Below are positions 28,101-36,218 of a stretch of DNA of 64,000 bases, one piece after another; position 1 is the stretch's first letter; each line of letters opens with the position of its first letter. The notes under the pieces are model-generated. The model ran no database searches. It had not been told where the DNA came from and saw nothing but the letters and a program-made list of their open reading frames with translations. The translations under genes and the position numbers were made by a program. This DNA comes from JAPLJM01 sp963708515 (GTDB taxonomy: Bacteria; Desulfobacterota; Syntrophia; Syntrophales; Fen-1087). Where the stretch lies: contig CAVPSX010000012.1 in the NCBI GenBank assembly GCA_963708515.1, positions 434,001 to 498,000 of the forward strand, given 5' to 3'.

Positions 28101-28841
28101 TTCAGCTTCCCCGGCGGCACCCGGACCGGTATCCTGATCCACGATATCCTTGAACAGTTTGATTTTACCGAGCGCAATCCCGATGTGATCAGCCGTCTGA
28201 TTTCCGAAAAGCTTCCTGTTCACGGTTTTGACGGGCACTGGGAAGGGACATTGACCAGGATGCTGCAAAACGTGGCCGCCTGCCCCCTTCCGCTGCCGGC
28301 AGCATCGGAAACAGGTTGCACCCCGACCTTTACACTCTCTCAGATCTCGAAACAGGCCAGGCTCAATGAGCTGGAGTTCTATTTCCCGCTGCGTATGATT
28401 TCCCGTCAGAAGCTCGGCGACATCCTCGGCGGGGATGGGTTGAAAGAAACGGGTCTGGAACGCCTGAACTTTAATCCGGTTCGTGGTTTCATGCACGGCT
28501 TCATCGATCTGGTTTTTGAACATGAAGGGCGGTTTTATCTGGCGGACTGGAAATCCAATATTCTGGGTTACGACATTGCGGACTACGCGGGCGCCTCATT
28601 AAGGAAGGCCATGGAAACGCATTTCTATATCCTGCAGAGCCGTCTGTATGCCGTTGCACTCCACCAGTATCTCGCGCTGCGACTGCCGGATTATGCGTAC
28701 GATACTCATTTCGGCGGCGTTTATTATCTTTTTGTCCGGGGGATGGATCCGGCCTGCGGGTTTGAGTATGGCGTCCATGTCGAGCGGCCGGAACGGAGTT
28801 TTATAGAAAGGCTCAGCCGGTTGCTGATTGCACAGACATGA
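25170..28841 (+). CDS. recB: exodeoxyribonuclease V beta subunit RecB
   Basis: A 1223-residue RecB: UvrD-type helicase with Walker A EAGAGTGKT (18-26), motif II LIDEFQDTDPIQY, motif III DPKQAIYSFRGADIFAY, LDRNWRS, VLVRTNREA, motif V ILTIHKSKGLEYPVV and motif VI LLYVALTRAKH, then a C-terminal RecB nuclease domain (GFMHGFIDLVF, YLADWKSN with the Asp and Lys of the active site). It loads onto broken ends with RecC. Its ATG lies three bases after the recC stop, so the two are coupled. No recD follows, and the next gene is convergent. Confidence 0.95.
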   Translation: MTPFDLLKSPLQGTHLIEAGAGTGKTYAIAGLYIRLILERAIPVREILVVTFTLAATAELKDRIRRKLRDTLDAFLQEDSKDAFLQALIRTFPHPALRKEACERLRAALRDFDEAAIFTIHGFCRRMLHEHAFESGALFDTELVPDQRRLKEEIVRDFWRTHFYGTLPELIGYAMSQGFTPASLVRQVENIALNPDIRVLPEGEPTSIDIIRKSLAAFYAMVAELQAIWTSVREEVRQKLQDPALKANIYGPKTANRLVDAMDEWLAAREFQPFMDFEKMTPERIAKAVRKNTNPPEHPVFAICQALLEKADDLRRELDQYLLFLKTALIRMLRTELPARKQKQNILFYDDLLVRLRDALEKEGGGALATVIGNQFKAALIDEFQDTDPIQYAIFHTVFGGEDHTLFLIGDPKQAIYSFRGADIFAYMQAAGDVGTGHTLDRNWRSEPGLIEAVNALFSRPGNPFVYGDISFRPAEAAPMVGRKILTIDGKQPSPLEWWFIPAVLFTQSDKPLPKETARRFIADAVAAEISHLIRLGREHRAMIGQSPLDESDMAVLVRTNREAGLIQRALQNLRIPSVLTSEENVFDSHEAGELLQVLQGIAWPARENLVRGALATDMLGAGPGALDQWLHDDDGWSARLETFRQDHELWKTRGFMRMFRTLTLREGVRSRLLSFPDGERRLTNLLHLTEILHEESQSRNLDNDRLLQWLAEQLSGKGREDRDEHLLRLESDSRAVKILTIHKSKGLEYPVVFCPFAWGSSRIARGPFYFHDESRNRELTLELGPANQSAHKLSAERERLAENCRLLYVALTRAKHRCYFLWGHINETGSSAPAYLFHGAKADIHPDCGEGTVDVLEKHVGAMSDQDMHSDLERITADSGGTIRLRELPKTPGIPVPPRVDAFEVIACRTFKGRIDPSWKVASYSLLVSSPSTLMDLPDRDAALSPAPSYSPNLHTPSPAFPGREDRTEGEADRSIFSFPGGTRTGILIHDILEQFDFTERNPDVISRLISEKLPVHGFDGHWEGTLTRMLQNVAACPLPLPAASETGCTPTFTLSQISKQARLNELEFYFPLRMISRQKLGDILGGDGLKETGLERLNFNPVRGFMHGFIDLVFEHEGRFYLADWKSNILGYDIADYAGASLRKAMETHFYILQSRLYAVALHQYLALRLPDYAYDTHFGGVYYLFVRGMDPACGFEYGVHVERPERSFIERLSRLLIAQT

Positions 28842-28855
28842 GGCAAGGGAAACGG

Positions 28856-31684
28856 TTATCGCATCCAGCGATTACCGCCGGCCGCTTTCGCCCGATACAT
28901 GGCAAAATCGGCTTTTTGAACAAGGGTGTCCCGGTCGGGACCGTCATCAGGAAAAACGGCGGTGCCGACGCTGGCCCTTATAGAAAGCTCCCGGCCGGAA
29001 ACGGCAAAGGGCTGCTGAAAGGCCTGAAGGATTTTCTGTCCGAGCGGTTCCAGATCTTCAATCTGCCTCATCCCCGGCAGCAGCAGCAATAACTCGTCAC
29101 CGCCGAACCGGGCCAGCGTATCGCCGTCGCGCATCTGTGAGGCGAGACGATCCGCGACACCGCGCAGCAACTGGTCGCCCATGCCGTGACCGAAACGATC
29201 ATTGATCTCCTTGAATTTGTCCAGATCCAGCAGCATCAAGGCAAATTGCTCACGACTGCGTCTTGCAAGGGCCAGGACCTGGGAGAAGCGGTCATAAAAA
29301 AGCAAGCGGTTCGGCAGGCCCGTCAGGGGGTCGTGATAGGCCATATGCTGGATGGCTTCCTCGGACTTGCGCCGCTCTGTGATATCATGTAGTATTCCGC
29401 GGAAGCCTTTTGGCCGCCCGGCAGCATCCCGGATAAGAGAAACGGACACCTCCAGATGCTGCTCTTTCCCGTCCGGCCGGACGGCCCGCCAGGAAATCCC
29501 GCGCAAAGGTGTCCCGGTCAGATAAACCTGATGAAAGAAACCGAAGATCATCGCGGCATCCTCATCTGCGGCATAAACCGCAAAATTCTTGCCTTCTATT
29601 TCGCTGTACGGGATGTTCAAGATCCGCAGGGCCGCATCATTGACAAACGTGATGGTCCCTTTGATATCCACCTCATAGTAGCCGTCACCGATGTTTTCGA
29701 TAATGGTCCGGTATCGCTCTTCGCTGAGCTTCAGATTCTGTTGCGCCTGTTTGCGCTGCGTGATGTCTTCATGCGTTCCTTCATAATAGAGAACATTTCC
29801 ATCGCCGTCGCGGACAGCCCTCGCGTTGACGGACACCCAGAAGGTGCTGCCGTCGGCGCAGAAGGCCTCATGTTCAAAATTCTCCACATATCCCTGCTCG
29901 GCCATGATGCGCTTGAAGGCATCCCACTCCGCCAGTCGCACATAATGCTGGCTTGCGATATCCTTGATACCTGAAATCATTTCTTCCGGTGACGCGTAAC
30001 CGCACATGCGCGCCAGCGCGGGGTTGACGCTGATGAAACGCCTTTCGGGGGAACTCTGAAACATGCCGATGACGTTGTTGTCGAAAATCGCCCGATACTT
30101 TTCTTCGCTATCCATCAGCGCCCGTTCCACCTGCTTACGCGCGCTGATATCCCGGATGGACTCGATGGCCCCGATGATGTTTCCCGACTCATCAGACATA
30201 GGGCTTGCCTTGATCCACAGAAACACGTCCTGCCCGGGGACAAGGTGTTTGGAGACAGACTCTGCAATAATGCTGTCCTTGTCTCTGGACAGAAACGGAT
30301 ACATTTTTTCAATTTCGGCATCCGGTCTAATCGCGAGATCGATCAGGATGGGTCTGCGCACCCCGTAAAACGGACAGGCATATTCGTAACCGCCCCTCCC
30401 CAGCATGTTCTCTTTATTAGTCCCTGTCATCGCTTCCATGGCTTGATTCCAGGCGATCACCCGGCCCTCCAGGTCAACGGCAAAGGTCGCATCCGGCAGG
30501 AAGTTGATGATATCGGATAGACGCCGATTGGCCTCTCTGGACGCTTCCTCGGCGCGCTTGCGTTCTGTGATGTCGCGGCCGATGCCAAACCGGCCGGTGA
30601 TGTTCTCCTCGTCATCCCGCATCGTTGTGGTCACAAATTCGACGGGGATACGTTTGCCATCCTTGTGCAACAGCAGGGTTTCATAGGCCGGGACATCCTG
30701 GCCTTTCATACCTTTTTTAAAATGCGAAGAAACGTCAGCAAAAGACTCAGGTGCAACGGCGAAGGTAAAGGGGTTCCCCGCAAGTTCCTGCGGCTCATAT
30801 CCCAGCATCTCCTCAAAACTTGAATTGGCATAGCTAAAACGGCCTTTCGCATCCACAACAAAGACAAGGTCTTTGGTTGTTTCGATCAACGTACGGAACC
30901 GCTCTTCGCTCTCCTGGAGCGCCTTTTCGATCCGTTTGCGAATGCTGATGTCGCGGACAACCGCATGAATGAGTTGTTTTCCCGGAAGTTCCAGACGACT
31001 GAGGCTGACCTCGGCGTCAAACGACGTTCCGTCATAGCGGCAATGGCGCCATTCAAAGAATTGCGGTTTCCCCATTAGCGCGCCATTTATCTTTTCGATG
31101 GCCTTTTGTATGGAGTCTCTGCCGTCCGGTTGCAGCGGCGTCGAAAATCGCGCCGGCGTCTGGCCGATGATCTCCAACCTGCTGCATTGAAACATCTCGA
31201 GCGTTTTCGGATTACAATCGATAAAGTGATAATCATCTATGAGGAAAATCGCATCCTGGGCGCCTTCGAACAGAATCCGGAAGTGTTCCTGACGATCATG
31301 CAGCGCCTCCTCGATCTGTTTTCTTTCCGTGACATCCATGGAATTTCCGAGAATAGCAGCCTTCCCCTCCCAAGTGAAGGGCACAATTGTCTCCATGATC
31401 CAGTGTATCCGGCCGTCCTTCGCCAGGACGCGAAACTCGCTGGGCGAGTTTTTCTTGCCCTGCAGCATCGCGCGGGCGTTTTCCCGGGCATTTTCCCTGT
31501 CTTCGGGATGAATGATGTCGGCCGGCGGCCGGCCCACCAGTTCGTCCGGCGTATAACCCGCATAGGACGCGGCATTCCGGTTGATATAACGGAACTGACC
31601 GTCCTGGACGACATAGATTCCGGCAAATGACTGCTCTGTCATGAGTCGGTAGAGTTCCTTCTGTTTATCTATGGGCTTGCCCAT
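28856..31684 (-). CDS. multi-PAS diguanylate cyclase (six PAS plus GGDEF)
   Basis: A 942-residue soluble protein with no membrane segment. About six PAS/PAC repeats (roughly 10-130, 135-255, 258-382, 387-515, 520-645, 650-770) are each ended by a DITERK/DISARK-type linker, then a GGDEF domain. The active site reads GGDEL (861-865), and the product-inhibition site RxxD (RDGD, 852-855) is five residues upstream, so it should make cyclic di-GMP with feedback control. Leu for Phe at the last position occurs in some active enzymes. The PAS array may bind haem, flavin or small ligands; no ligand residue can be assigned. It ends 14 bases from recB, tail to tail. Confidence 0.92.
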   Translation of the reverse strand: MGKPIDKQKELYRLMTEQSFAGIYVVQDGQFRYINRNAASYAGYTPDELVGRPPADIIHPEDRENARENARAMLQGKKNSPSEFRVLAKDGRIHWIMETIVPFTWEGKAAILGNSMDVTERKQIEEALHDRQEHFRILFEGAQDAIFLIDDYHFIDCNPKTLEMFQCSRLEIIGQTPARFSTPLQPDGRDSIQKAIEKINGALMGKPQFFEWRHCRYDGTSFDAEVSLSRLELPGKQLIHAVVRDISIRKRIEKALQESEERFRTLIETTKDLVFVVDAKGRFSYANSSFEEMLGYEPQELAGNPFTFAVAPESFADVSSHFKKGMKGQDVPAYETLLLHKDGKRIPVEFVTTTMRDDEENITGRFGIGRDITERKRAEEASREANRRLSDIINFLPDATFAVDLEGRVIAWNQAMEAMTGTNKENMLGRGGYEYACPFYGVRRPILIDLAIRPDAEIEKMYPFLSRDKDSIIAESVSKHLVPGQDVFLWIKASPMSDESGNIIGAIESIRDISARKQVERALMDSEEKYRAIFDNNVIGMFQSSPERRFISVNPALARMCGYASPEEMISGIKDIASQHYVRLAEWDAFKRIMAEQGYVENFEHEAFCADGSTFWVSVNARAVRDGDGNVLYYEGTHEDITQRKQAQQNLKLSEERYRTIIENIGDGYYEVDIKGTITFVNDAALRILNIPYSEIEGKNFAVYAADEDAAMIFGFFHQVYLTGTPLRGISWRAVRPDGKEQHLEVSVSLIRDAAGRPKGFRGILHDITERRKSEEAIQHMAYHDPLTGLPNRLLFYDRFSQVLALARRSREQFALMLLDLDKFKEINDRFGHGMGDQLLRGVADRLASQMRDGDTLARFGGDELLLLLPGMRQIEDLEPLGQKILQAFQQPFAVSGRELSIRASVGTAVFPDDGPDRDTLVQKADFAMYRAKAAGGNRWMR

Positions 31685-31746
31685 CGCGGAAATCTCCTGA
31701 TCTATCCTGCCCTGAAAAGAATCTCGCCCCGGCCCGTCAGTTTAAA

Positions 31747-31902
31747 GAGACCTCTGAACAATGGGCCACGCCGGCAATTAAATAATTTTTCGCTGAGCCG
31801 AATATCACACCTCAATCATGACGGATTTCAAACTTTCAAGTTTATCTCTGAAGAGGTAAAATACTTGATTTGCCGCTTACGTACCATTTTTCAGCGGGTC
31901 TG
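31747..31902 (-). repeat. dispersed palindromic repeat, diverged copy 5
   Basis: Inverted copy starting GAGACCTCTGAACAATGG, passing AATAATTTTTCGCTGAGCCG and ending TGATTTGCCGCTTACGTACCATTTTTCAGCGGGTC. It lies just upstream of the diguanylate cyclase start. Confidence 0.65.
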
Positions 31903-32090
31903 TTGATCTTGGAGTTACTGTATATATCTGGCCCATTTTTTTAGCGGCGTCAAGCTTTTTCAAGGCGTCCCTTCGCCCGCCTTGCCGGTTTTGGGCTTTC
32001 TTCCTTGCCCCCTGTTTTATATTGTATTTTTCTTTAATCTCTGCAAGATTCTCCCAGAACCTGATGCAACTCCTGCCGGAACCGCTTCGG
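31877..32090 (-). other. possible gene remnant, Lys/Arg-rich frame without a start
   Basis: A reverse frame of about 70 codons ending at TAA 31877 reads IRFWENLAEIKEKYNIK and ALKKLDAAKKMGQIYTVTP, a composition typical of protein rather than chance, but I see no start codon or ribosome site and no family. Its last codons lie in repeat copy 5. It may be the tail of a decayed gene. Confidence 0.3.
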
Positions 32091-32142
32091 TCGCTTGGGA
32101 TGCAGGCTAAATTATGATCACGAAAGGGACTGGACCAACCGC

Positions 32143-34518
32143 ATGGCTAAATTGACCCTCAGGGAATGGCTGGCACGGATGGAAAGCAACGGACGTTTCA
32201 TGGAGAATGTCCGGGCCGTCAAACGCCTGCCGGCTGCGCAGGGCCGCTTTGCCGATTTTCCGGATTGGGTTCATCCCCGCCTGAGTCAGGTACTCGATAA
32301 AAGGGGGATCCGGAAGCTTTACAGCCATCAGGTCGAAGCGATTGACCTGGTCCGGCAGGGCCGCAATGTGGTTCTGGTGACGCCCACTGCCAGCGGCAAG
32401 ACCCTCTGTTACAACCTGCCGGTACTCCAGCAGATCCTGGTGGAGCCGGAAACGCGCGCCCTATACCTATTTCCGACGAAAGCCCTGGCCCAGGACCAGA
32501 TGCATGAGATCCACTCCCTGATCGGTGAACTCGGCGCCGATATCAAGACCTATACCTACGACGGCGACACACCCGACGACGCCCGCCAGGCGATCCGCAA
32601 ACAGGGCCATGTGGTCGTCACCAATCCCGATATGCTGCACGCAGGGATTCTGCCCCATCACACGAAGTGGCAGAAACTCTTCACAAACCTGAAATACGTG
32701 GTGATTGACGAACTGCACGTTTACCGGGGCGTCTTCGGCTCCCATCTGACCAACGTCATGCGCCGGCTTATGCGGGTCTGCCAATTCTACGGCGCCCAGC
32801 CGGTGTTTATCTGCTGCTCGGCCACCGTGGCCAACCCGCAGGAACACGCGCAGCGCCTGCTGGAAAGGCCGATGGAACTGATCGCCACGAGCGGCGCCCC
32901 TGCCGCCGCCAAGACCTTTATGCTTTTCAATCCGCCGATCGTGAACCGGGAACTGGGAATCCGTCAGTCCGCCCTGACCCCGGCCCGTAAACTCGCCACA
33001 GACCTGATTGCCAACGCAATTCAGACGATCGTTTTCACCACCAGCCGCCTGAATGTGGAAGTTCTGACAAAATATCTGAAGGATCAATTCACGCGTGGAA
33101 AACCGCTGGATACGAAGTTCGTCACGGGATACCGGGGCGGCTACCTCCCGCATCTGCGCCGACAGATCGAGGCGGGGTTGCGCAACCGGGACGTGATGGG
33201 CGTGGTCAGTACCAACGCCCTGGAACTGGGCATCGATATCGGCGATCTGGAAGCCTGCATCATGGTCGGCTACCCCGGCACCATCGCCAGCACCTGGCAG
33301 CAGGCGGGCCGCGCCGGACGGCGCATGGGGCAGAGCTTCGCGATCCTGATCGCCCGCAGCGGCCCTATGGATCAGTTTATCGTCGAGCATCCGGATTATT
33401 TCTTCTCCCGGTCGCCGGAGCACTGCCGCGTCAATCCGGACAACCTGCTGATCCTGCTGCACCATCTGAAAAGCGCCGCCTTCGAACTCCCTTTCGAGAA
33501 GGGCGAACATTTCGGGAGAGAAAATATCGAAGAGCTGCTTGATTATCTTGCAGAGAAGGGCGTTTTGCACCGCGTGGCCGACCGGTGGCACTGGGCTGCG
33601 GAAAGCTATCCCGCCGACGAGATCAGCCTGCGCAGCGTCAATCCCGAAAATGTCGTTGTTGTCGATACGTCCGAGACCGGGCAGCACAAGGTGATCGCGG
33701 AGGTGGACTGGGACGGCGCCTTTACTACGGTGCATACCGATGCGATCTATATGGTCGAATCCCAGCAATACCATGTGGATCAACTGGATTTGGAGCGGAA
33801 GAAGGCCTATGTGCGGAAGGTGGATGTGGATTATTACACCGATGCCATGACCTATACCCATGTCCGGGTGATTGACGGTTTTGACCAAAAAAAACAACGT
33901 GATACGATCGTGGAGCATGGCGAAGTGCAGGTCGTCCGGAAGGTGGTGGGCTACAAGAAAATCAAGTTTTATACCCTCGAAAATCTGGGCTTCGGGGATG
34001 TCAACCTTCCCGAGAAGGATATGCACACCACGAGCTACTGGTTCACCATCCCAAAGGACCTCCTGACGCAACTGTCATACTCCCAGGCGGAAATCATCGA
34101 TGGATTGGCCGGTCTGGGCTACAGTCTCCATCACCTGGCCGCCATGCTGCTCATGGCCGATCTGCATGATCTCGACCGCGCCATCGGCGATAAAAGCGGC
34201 GAGTGGTTCGTCCGCCACGGCCCGAAGGCAAGGATCATCACGGCATCACCTGCCGGCGCGAACGACCCGTCGGCAGGCCAGACGCTGACGATGGTGGACG
34301 CCTTTGATCCGACCCTGTTTATTTTTGATGCTTATCCGGGCGGGATCGGTTTTTCGGAACTTCTGTATCAGGAACATGCTCGCCTGCTCTCTTCGGCGCA
34401 GCAGCTCATCGGCCATTGTTCCTGCACGCACGGCTGTCCGACCTGCGTCGGGCCCACACTGGAGGTCGGCCTGTCGGCCAAAGAGGTGGCTCTGTCCATC
34501 ATTGCATTGATCCTATGA
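32143..34518 (+). CDS. mrfA: DEAD/H-box helicase with DUF1998 domain, MrfA-like
   Basis: A superfamily 2 helicase of about 791 residues: Walker A TPTASGKT (80-87), Walker B VIDELH, motif III CCSATV, then VFTTSRL, STNALELGIDIG and the arginine-finger motif QQAGRAGRR. The C-terminal DUF1998-type domain ends in the cysteine cluster CSCTHGCPTC, which binds zinc in this family. Bacillus subtilis MrfA (YprA) has this architecture and acts with MrfB in repair of mitomycin C adducts. The downstream partner overlaps by four bases (ATGA). ATG 32143 (MAKLTLREWL) is the likely start; ATG 32095 adds 16 unlikely residues. Confidence 0.9.
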   Translation: MAKLTLREWLARMESNGRFMENVRAVKRLPAAQGRFADFPDWVHPRLSQVLDKRGIRKLYSHQVEAIDLVRQGRNVVLVTPTASGKTLCYNLPVLQQILVEPETRALYLFPTKALAQDQMHEIHSLIGELGADIKTYTYDGDTPDDARQAIRKQGHVVVTNPDMLHAGILPHHTKWQKLFTNLKYVVIDELHVYRGVFGSHLTNVMRRLMRVCQFYGAQPVFICCSATVANPQEHAQRLLERPMELIATSGAPAAAKTFMLFNPPIVNRELGIRQSALTPARKLATDLIANAIQTIVFTTSRLNVEVLTKYLKDQFTRGKPLDTKFVTGYRGGYLPHLRRQIEAGLRNRDVMGVVSTNALELGIDIGDLEACIMVGYPGTIASTWQQAGRAGRRMGQSFAILIARSGPMDQFIVEHPDYFFSRSPEHCRVNPDNLLILLHHLKSAAFELPFEKGEHFGRENIEELLDYLAEKGVLHRVADRWHWAAESYPADEISLRSVNPENVVVVDTSETGQHKVIAEVDWDGAFTTVHTDAIYMVESQQYHVDQLDLERKKAYVRKVDVDYYTDAMTYTHVRVIDGFDQKKQRDTIVEHGEVQVVRKVVGYKKIKFYTLENLGFGDVNLPEKDMHTTSYWFTIPKDLLTQLSYSQAEIIDGLAGLGYSLHHLAAMLLMADLHDLDRAIGDKSGEWFVRHGPKARIITASPAGANDPSAGQTLTMVDAFDPTLFIFDAYPGGIGFSELLYQEHARLLSSAQQLIGHCSCTHGCPTCVGPTLEVGLSAKEVALSIIALIL

Positions 34519-35828
34519 GCGTCATCAAACGTCTGCAACGACTCACCGGCGAATCGACCCGGCAAACGGAAAAACCGGACCGCAGCGAAGAAATCGCTGC
34601 GCTGCGCAAACGCATCGATGCGGTCATGGCACGCCGGCAAGAAGTCAGAGCATCCGCACTCAGCCAATCAGGCCGCCTGTCCCCCAGCCTGACAGACGTC
34701 ATTCCAGGGGAAGTCTGTGCCAATAGCGCCGGCGTCTGTTTCATTCAGGAGAGTCCGGTCGATGCAAGCGCCTGGCACGGTCATCGCCGTATCAGAGACT
34801 TTGCCGGAGTGAGCATGGAGGCCGCCTCCTTTCTGGCCAATAACGCCTCGCTGGCCGGATATCGGCTCGAAGAAGGCCTGTTTCTGGACACAGAGACCAC
34901 CGGGCTGGCCGGCGGCACGGGTACGATGGCTTTTCTGATCGGACTGGGATGGTTCGATCGGGAACGTTTCATCGTCCGACAGATCTTCGCGCGCGATTTT
35001 ACGGAGGAACGGGCCGCCCTGATCCACCTTGCTCAGATCGCCGGCGACAGGCGTTTCCTGGTCAGTTTCAACGGGAAGACCTTCGACGTGGGACTGCTGT
35101 CCACACGCTATATCATGAACCGCCTGCCCTGCCCCCTCACGGATCTGCCCCATCTGGATCTGCTCTATCCTGCCCGGCGTCTCATCGCGCACCGTCTCGA
35201 AAACTGTCGTCTGTCAACCATTGAAGCACAGATTCTCGGCCTGATCCGCCGCAATGACGTGCCGGGAGCCGACATCCCTCAGCGATATTTCGACTGGCTG
35301 CGTGGGGGAGACGCCCGCCTGCTACAGGATGTCTTCACACATAACCGCCTCGACATTATCTCCCTGGCTGCCCTGATGGGCCATCTGGCAGCGTTGACGC
35401 AATGCCGCCAGGAAACCGCCCATGCCGATGCGCACGATCTTCTGGCTGTTGCCCGGCTATACGCCGAGCGGCAACGAACCGGCCAGGCGCAACACCTGCT
35501 CTCATCACTCGTACAATCGCGCGAACCCGACCTCCGCAAGGCTTCACGGAAAATGCTTTCTCTGCTCTGCAAACGCACCGGCCGCTGGCACGACGCGGTC
35601 GATATGTGGCAAGAGATGATTCGGGATGATCCCGACGATCGGTTTGCCCTGATCGAATTGGCCAAGTGGTATGAACACCGGGCACAGGATCACGCAGCGG
35701 CTCTGATACTTGTCGGACGCGTTCTCCGGCAGGAGGGCGGATGCATCACCGCAGTGGAAAGGGAGGCATTGATGCATCGTCGGCAACGCCTGCAGCGGCG
35801 ACAGGCAGACAAAAATCCGGATAAATGA
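34515..35828 (+). CDS. mrfB: RNase H-like exonuclease with TPR-like tail, MrfB-like
   Basis: A 437-residue protein. The N-terminal 100 residues are poorly conserved. Residues about 120-300 form a DnaQ/RNase H-like 3'-5' exonuclease: LDTETTGLAGGTGTMAFLIGL carries the first Asp and Glu, FNGKTFDVGLL the next Asp, and HNRLDIISLAAL the His/Asp pair. The C-terminal part (about 310-430) has helical TPR-like repeats. B. subtilis MrfB (YprB) is the partner exonuclease of MrfA. ATG 34515 overlaps the mrfA stop (ATGA), a start confirmed by this coupling. Confidence 0.88.
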   Translation: MSVIKRLQRLTGESTRQTEKPDRSEEIAALRKRIDAVMARRQEVRASALSQSGRLSPSLTDVIPGEVCANSAGVCFIQESPVDASAWHGHRRIRDFAGVSMEAASFLANNASLAGYRLEEGLFLDTETTGLAGGTGTMAFLIGLGWFDRERFIVRQIFARDFTEERAALIHLAQIAGDRRFLVSFNGKTFDVGLLSTRYIMNRLPCPLTDLPHLDLLYPARRLIAHRLENCRLSTIEAQILGLIRRNDVPGADIPQRYFDWLRGGDARLLQDVFTHNRLDIISLAALMGHLAALTQCRQETAHADAHDLLAVARLYAERQRTGQAQHLLSSLVQSREPDLRKASRKMLSLLCKRTGRWHDAVDMWQEMIRDDPDDRFALIELAKWYEHRAQDHAAALILVGRVLRQEGGCITAVEREALMHRRQRLQRRQADKNPDK

Positions 35829-35862
35829 TGGACATTCGGACTTTTTTATACAGCCGTTATGA

Positions 35863-35890
35863 TTGACAAAAAGAGAATCGTTGCTATATT
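35863..35890 (+). promoter_or_regulatory. sigma-70 promoter of the small sigma-like gene
   Basis: TTGACA (35863-35868), a 16-base spacer and TATATT (35885-35890), 41 bases before the TTG start at 35932. Confidence 0.78.
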
Positions 35891-35931
35891 AGCGAAAATA
35901 ATTTTTTCACGATCTGCAAGGAGAATGCCCA

Positions 35932-36216
35932 TTGACGAATATTTATAAATGTAAAAAGCGGGGAGGGCTCGTTGAAGAGGTCTGCGAAGATTCAACCTGC
36001 GAATGGCGTCTAAAAAAAGAAGGATTTCTGAACTGTACCTGGGTGGCCTGTAACTTCGGCCCTTTCACGCTCGAAGAGGTGGGTGAGATGATGGGGGTAA
36101 CCCGGGAAAGAATCCGGCAGATCGAAGCGAAGGCCCTGAAGAAATTGCAGCACAAGAAAAGAAGGGATCAACTGCGGGACTTCGCGTCACCCGACAATGA
36201 CTGGGATGTGATCTGA
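35932..36216 (+). CDS. small sigma-70 region-4-like DNA-binding protein with five cysteines
   Basis: A 94-residue protein. Residues 44-75 copy region 4.2 of primary sigma factors (FTLEEVGEMMGVTRERIRQI then EAKALKKLQ), the helix-turn-helix that reads -35 elements. No region 2 or 3 is present. The N-terminal half has Cys at 7, 18, 23, 35 and 40, a possible metal site. It might bind -35 DNA or the RNA polymerase beta flap as an anti-sigma-like or accessory regulator; this is inference. TTG start at 35932 with AAGGAG eight bases upstream, and its own good promoter. It converges on a crotonase gene whose stop is two bases away. Confidence 0.82.
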   Translation: MTNIYKCKKRGGLVEEVCEDSTCEWRLKKEGFLNCTWVACNFGPFTLEEVGEMMGVTRERIRQIEAKALKKLQHKKRRDQLRDFASPDNDWDVI

Positions 36217-36218
36217 CG

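Noticed and set aside
32467..34071. A 534-codon reverse open frame opposite the mrfA helicase
   Set aside because: Antisense shadow caused by G+C-rich codon use; the forward frame carries all helicase motifs.
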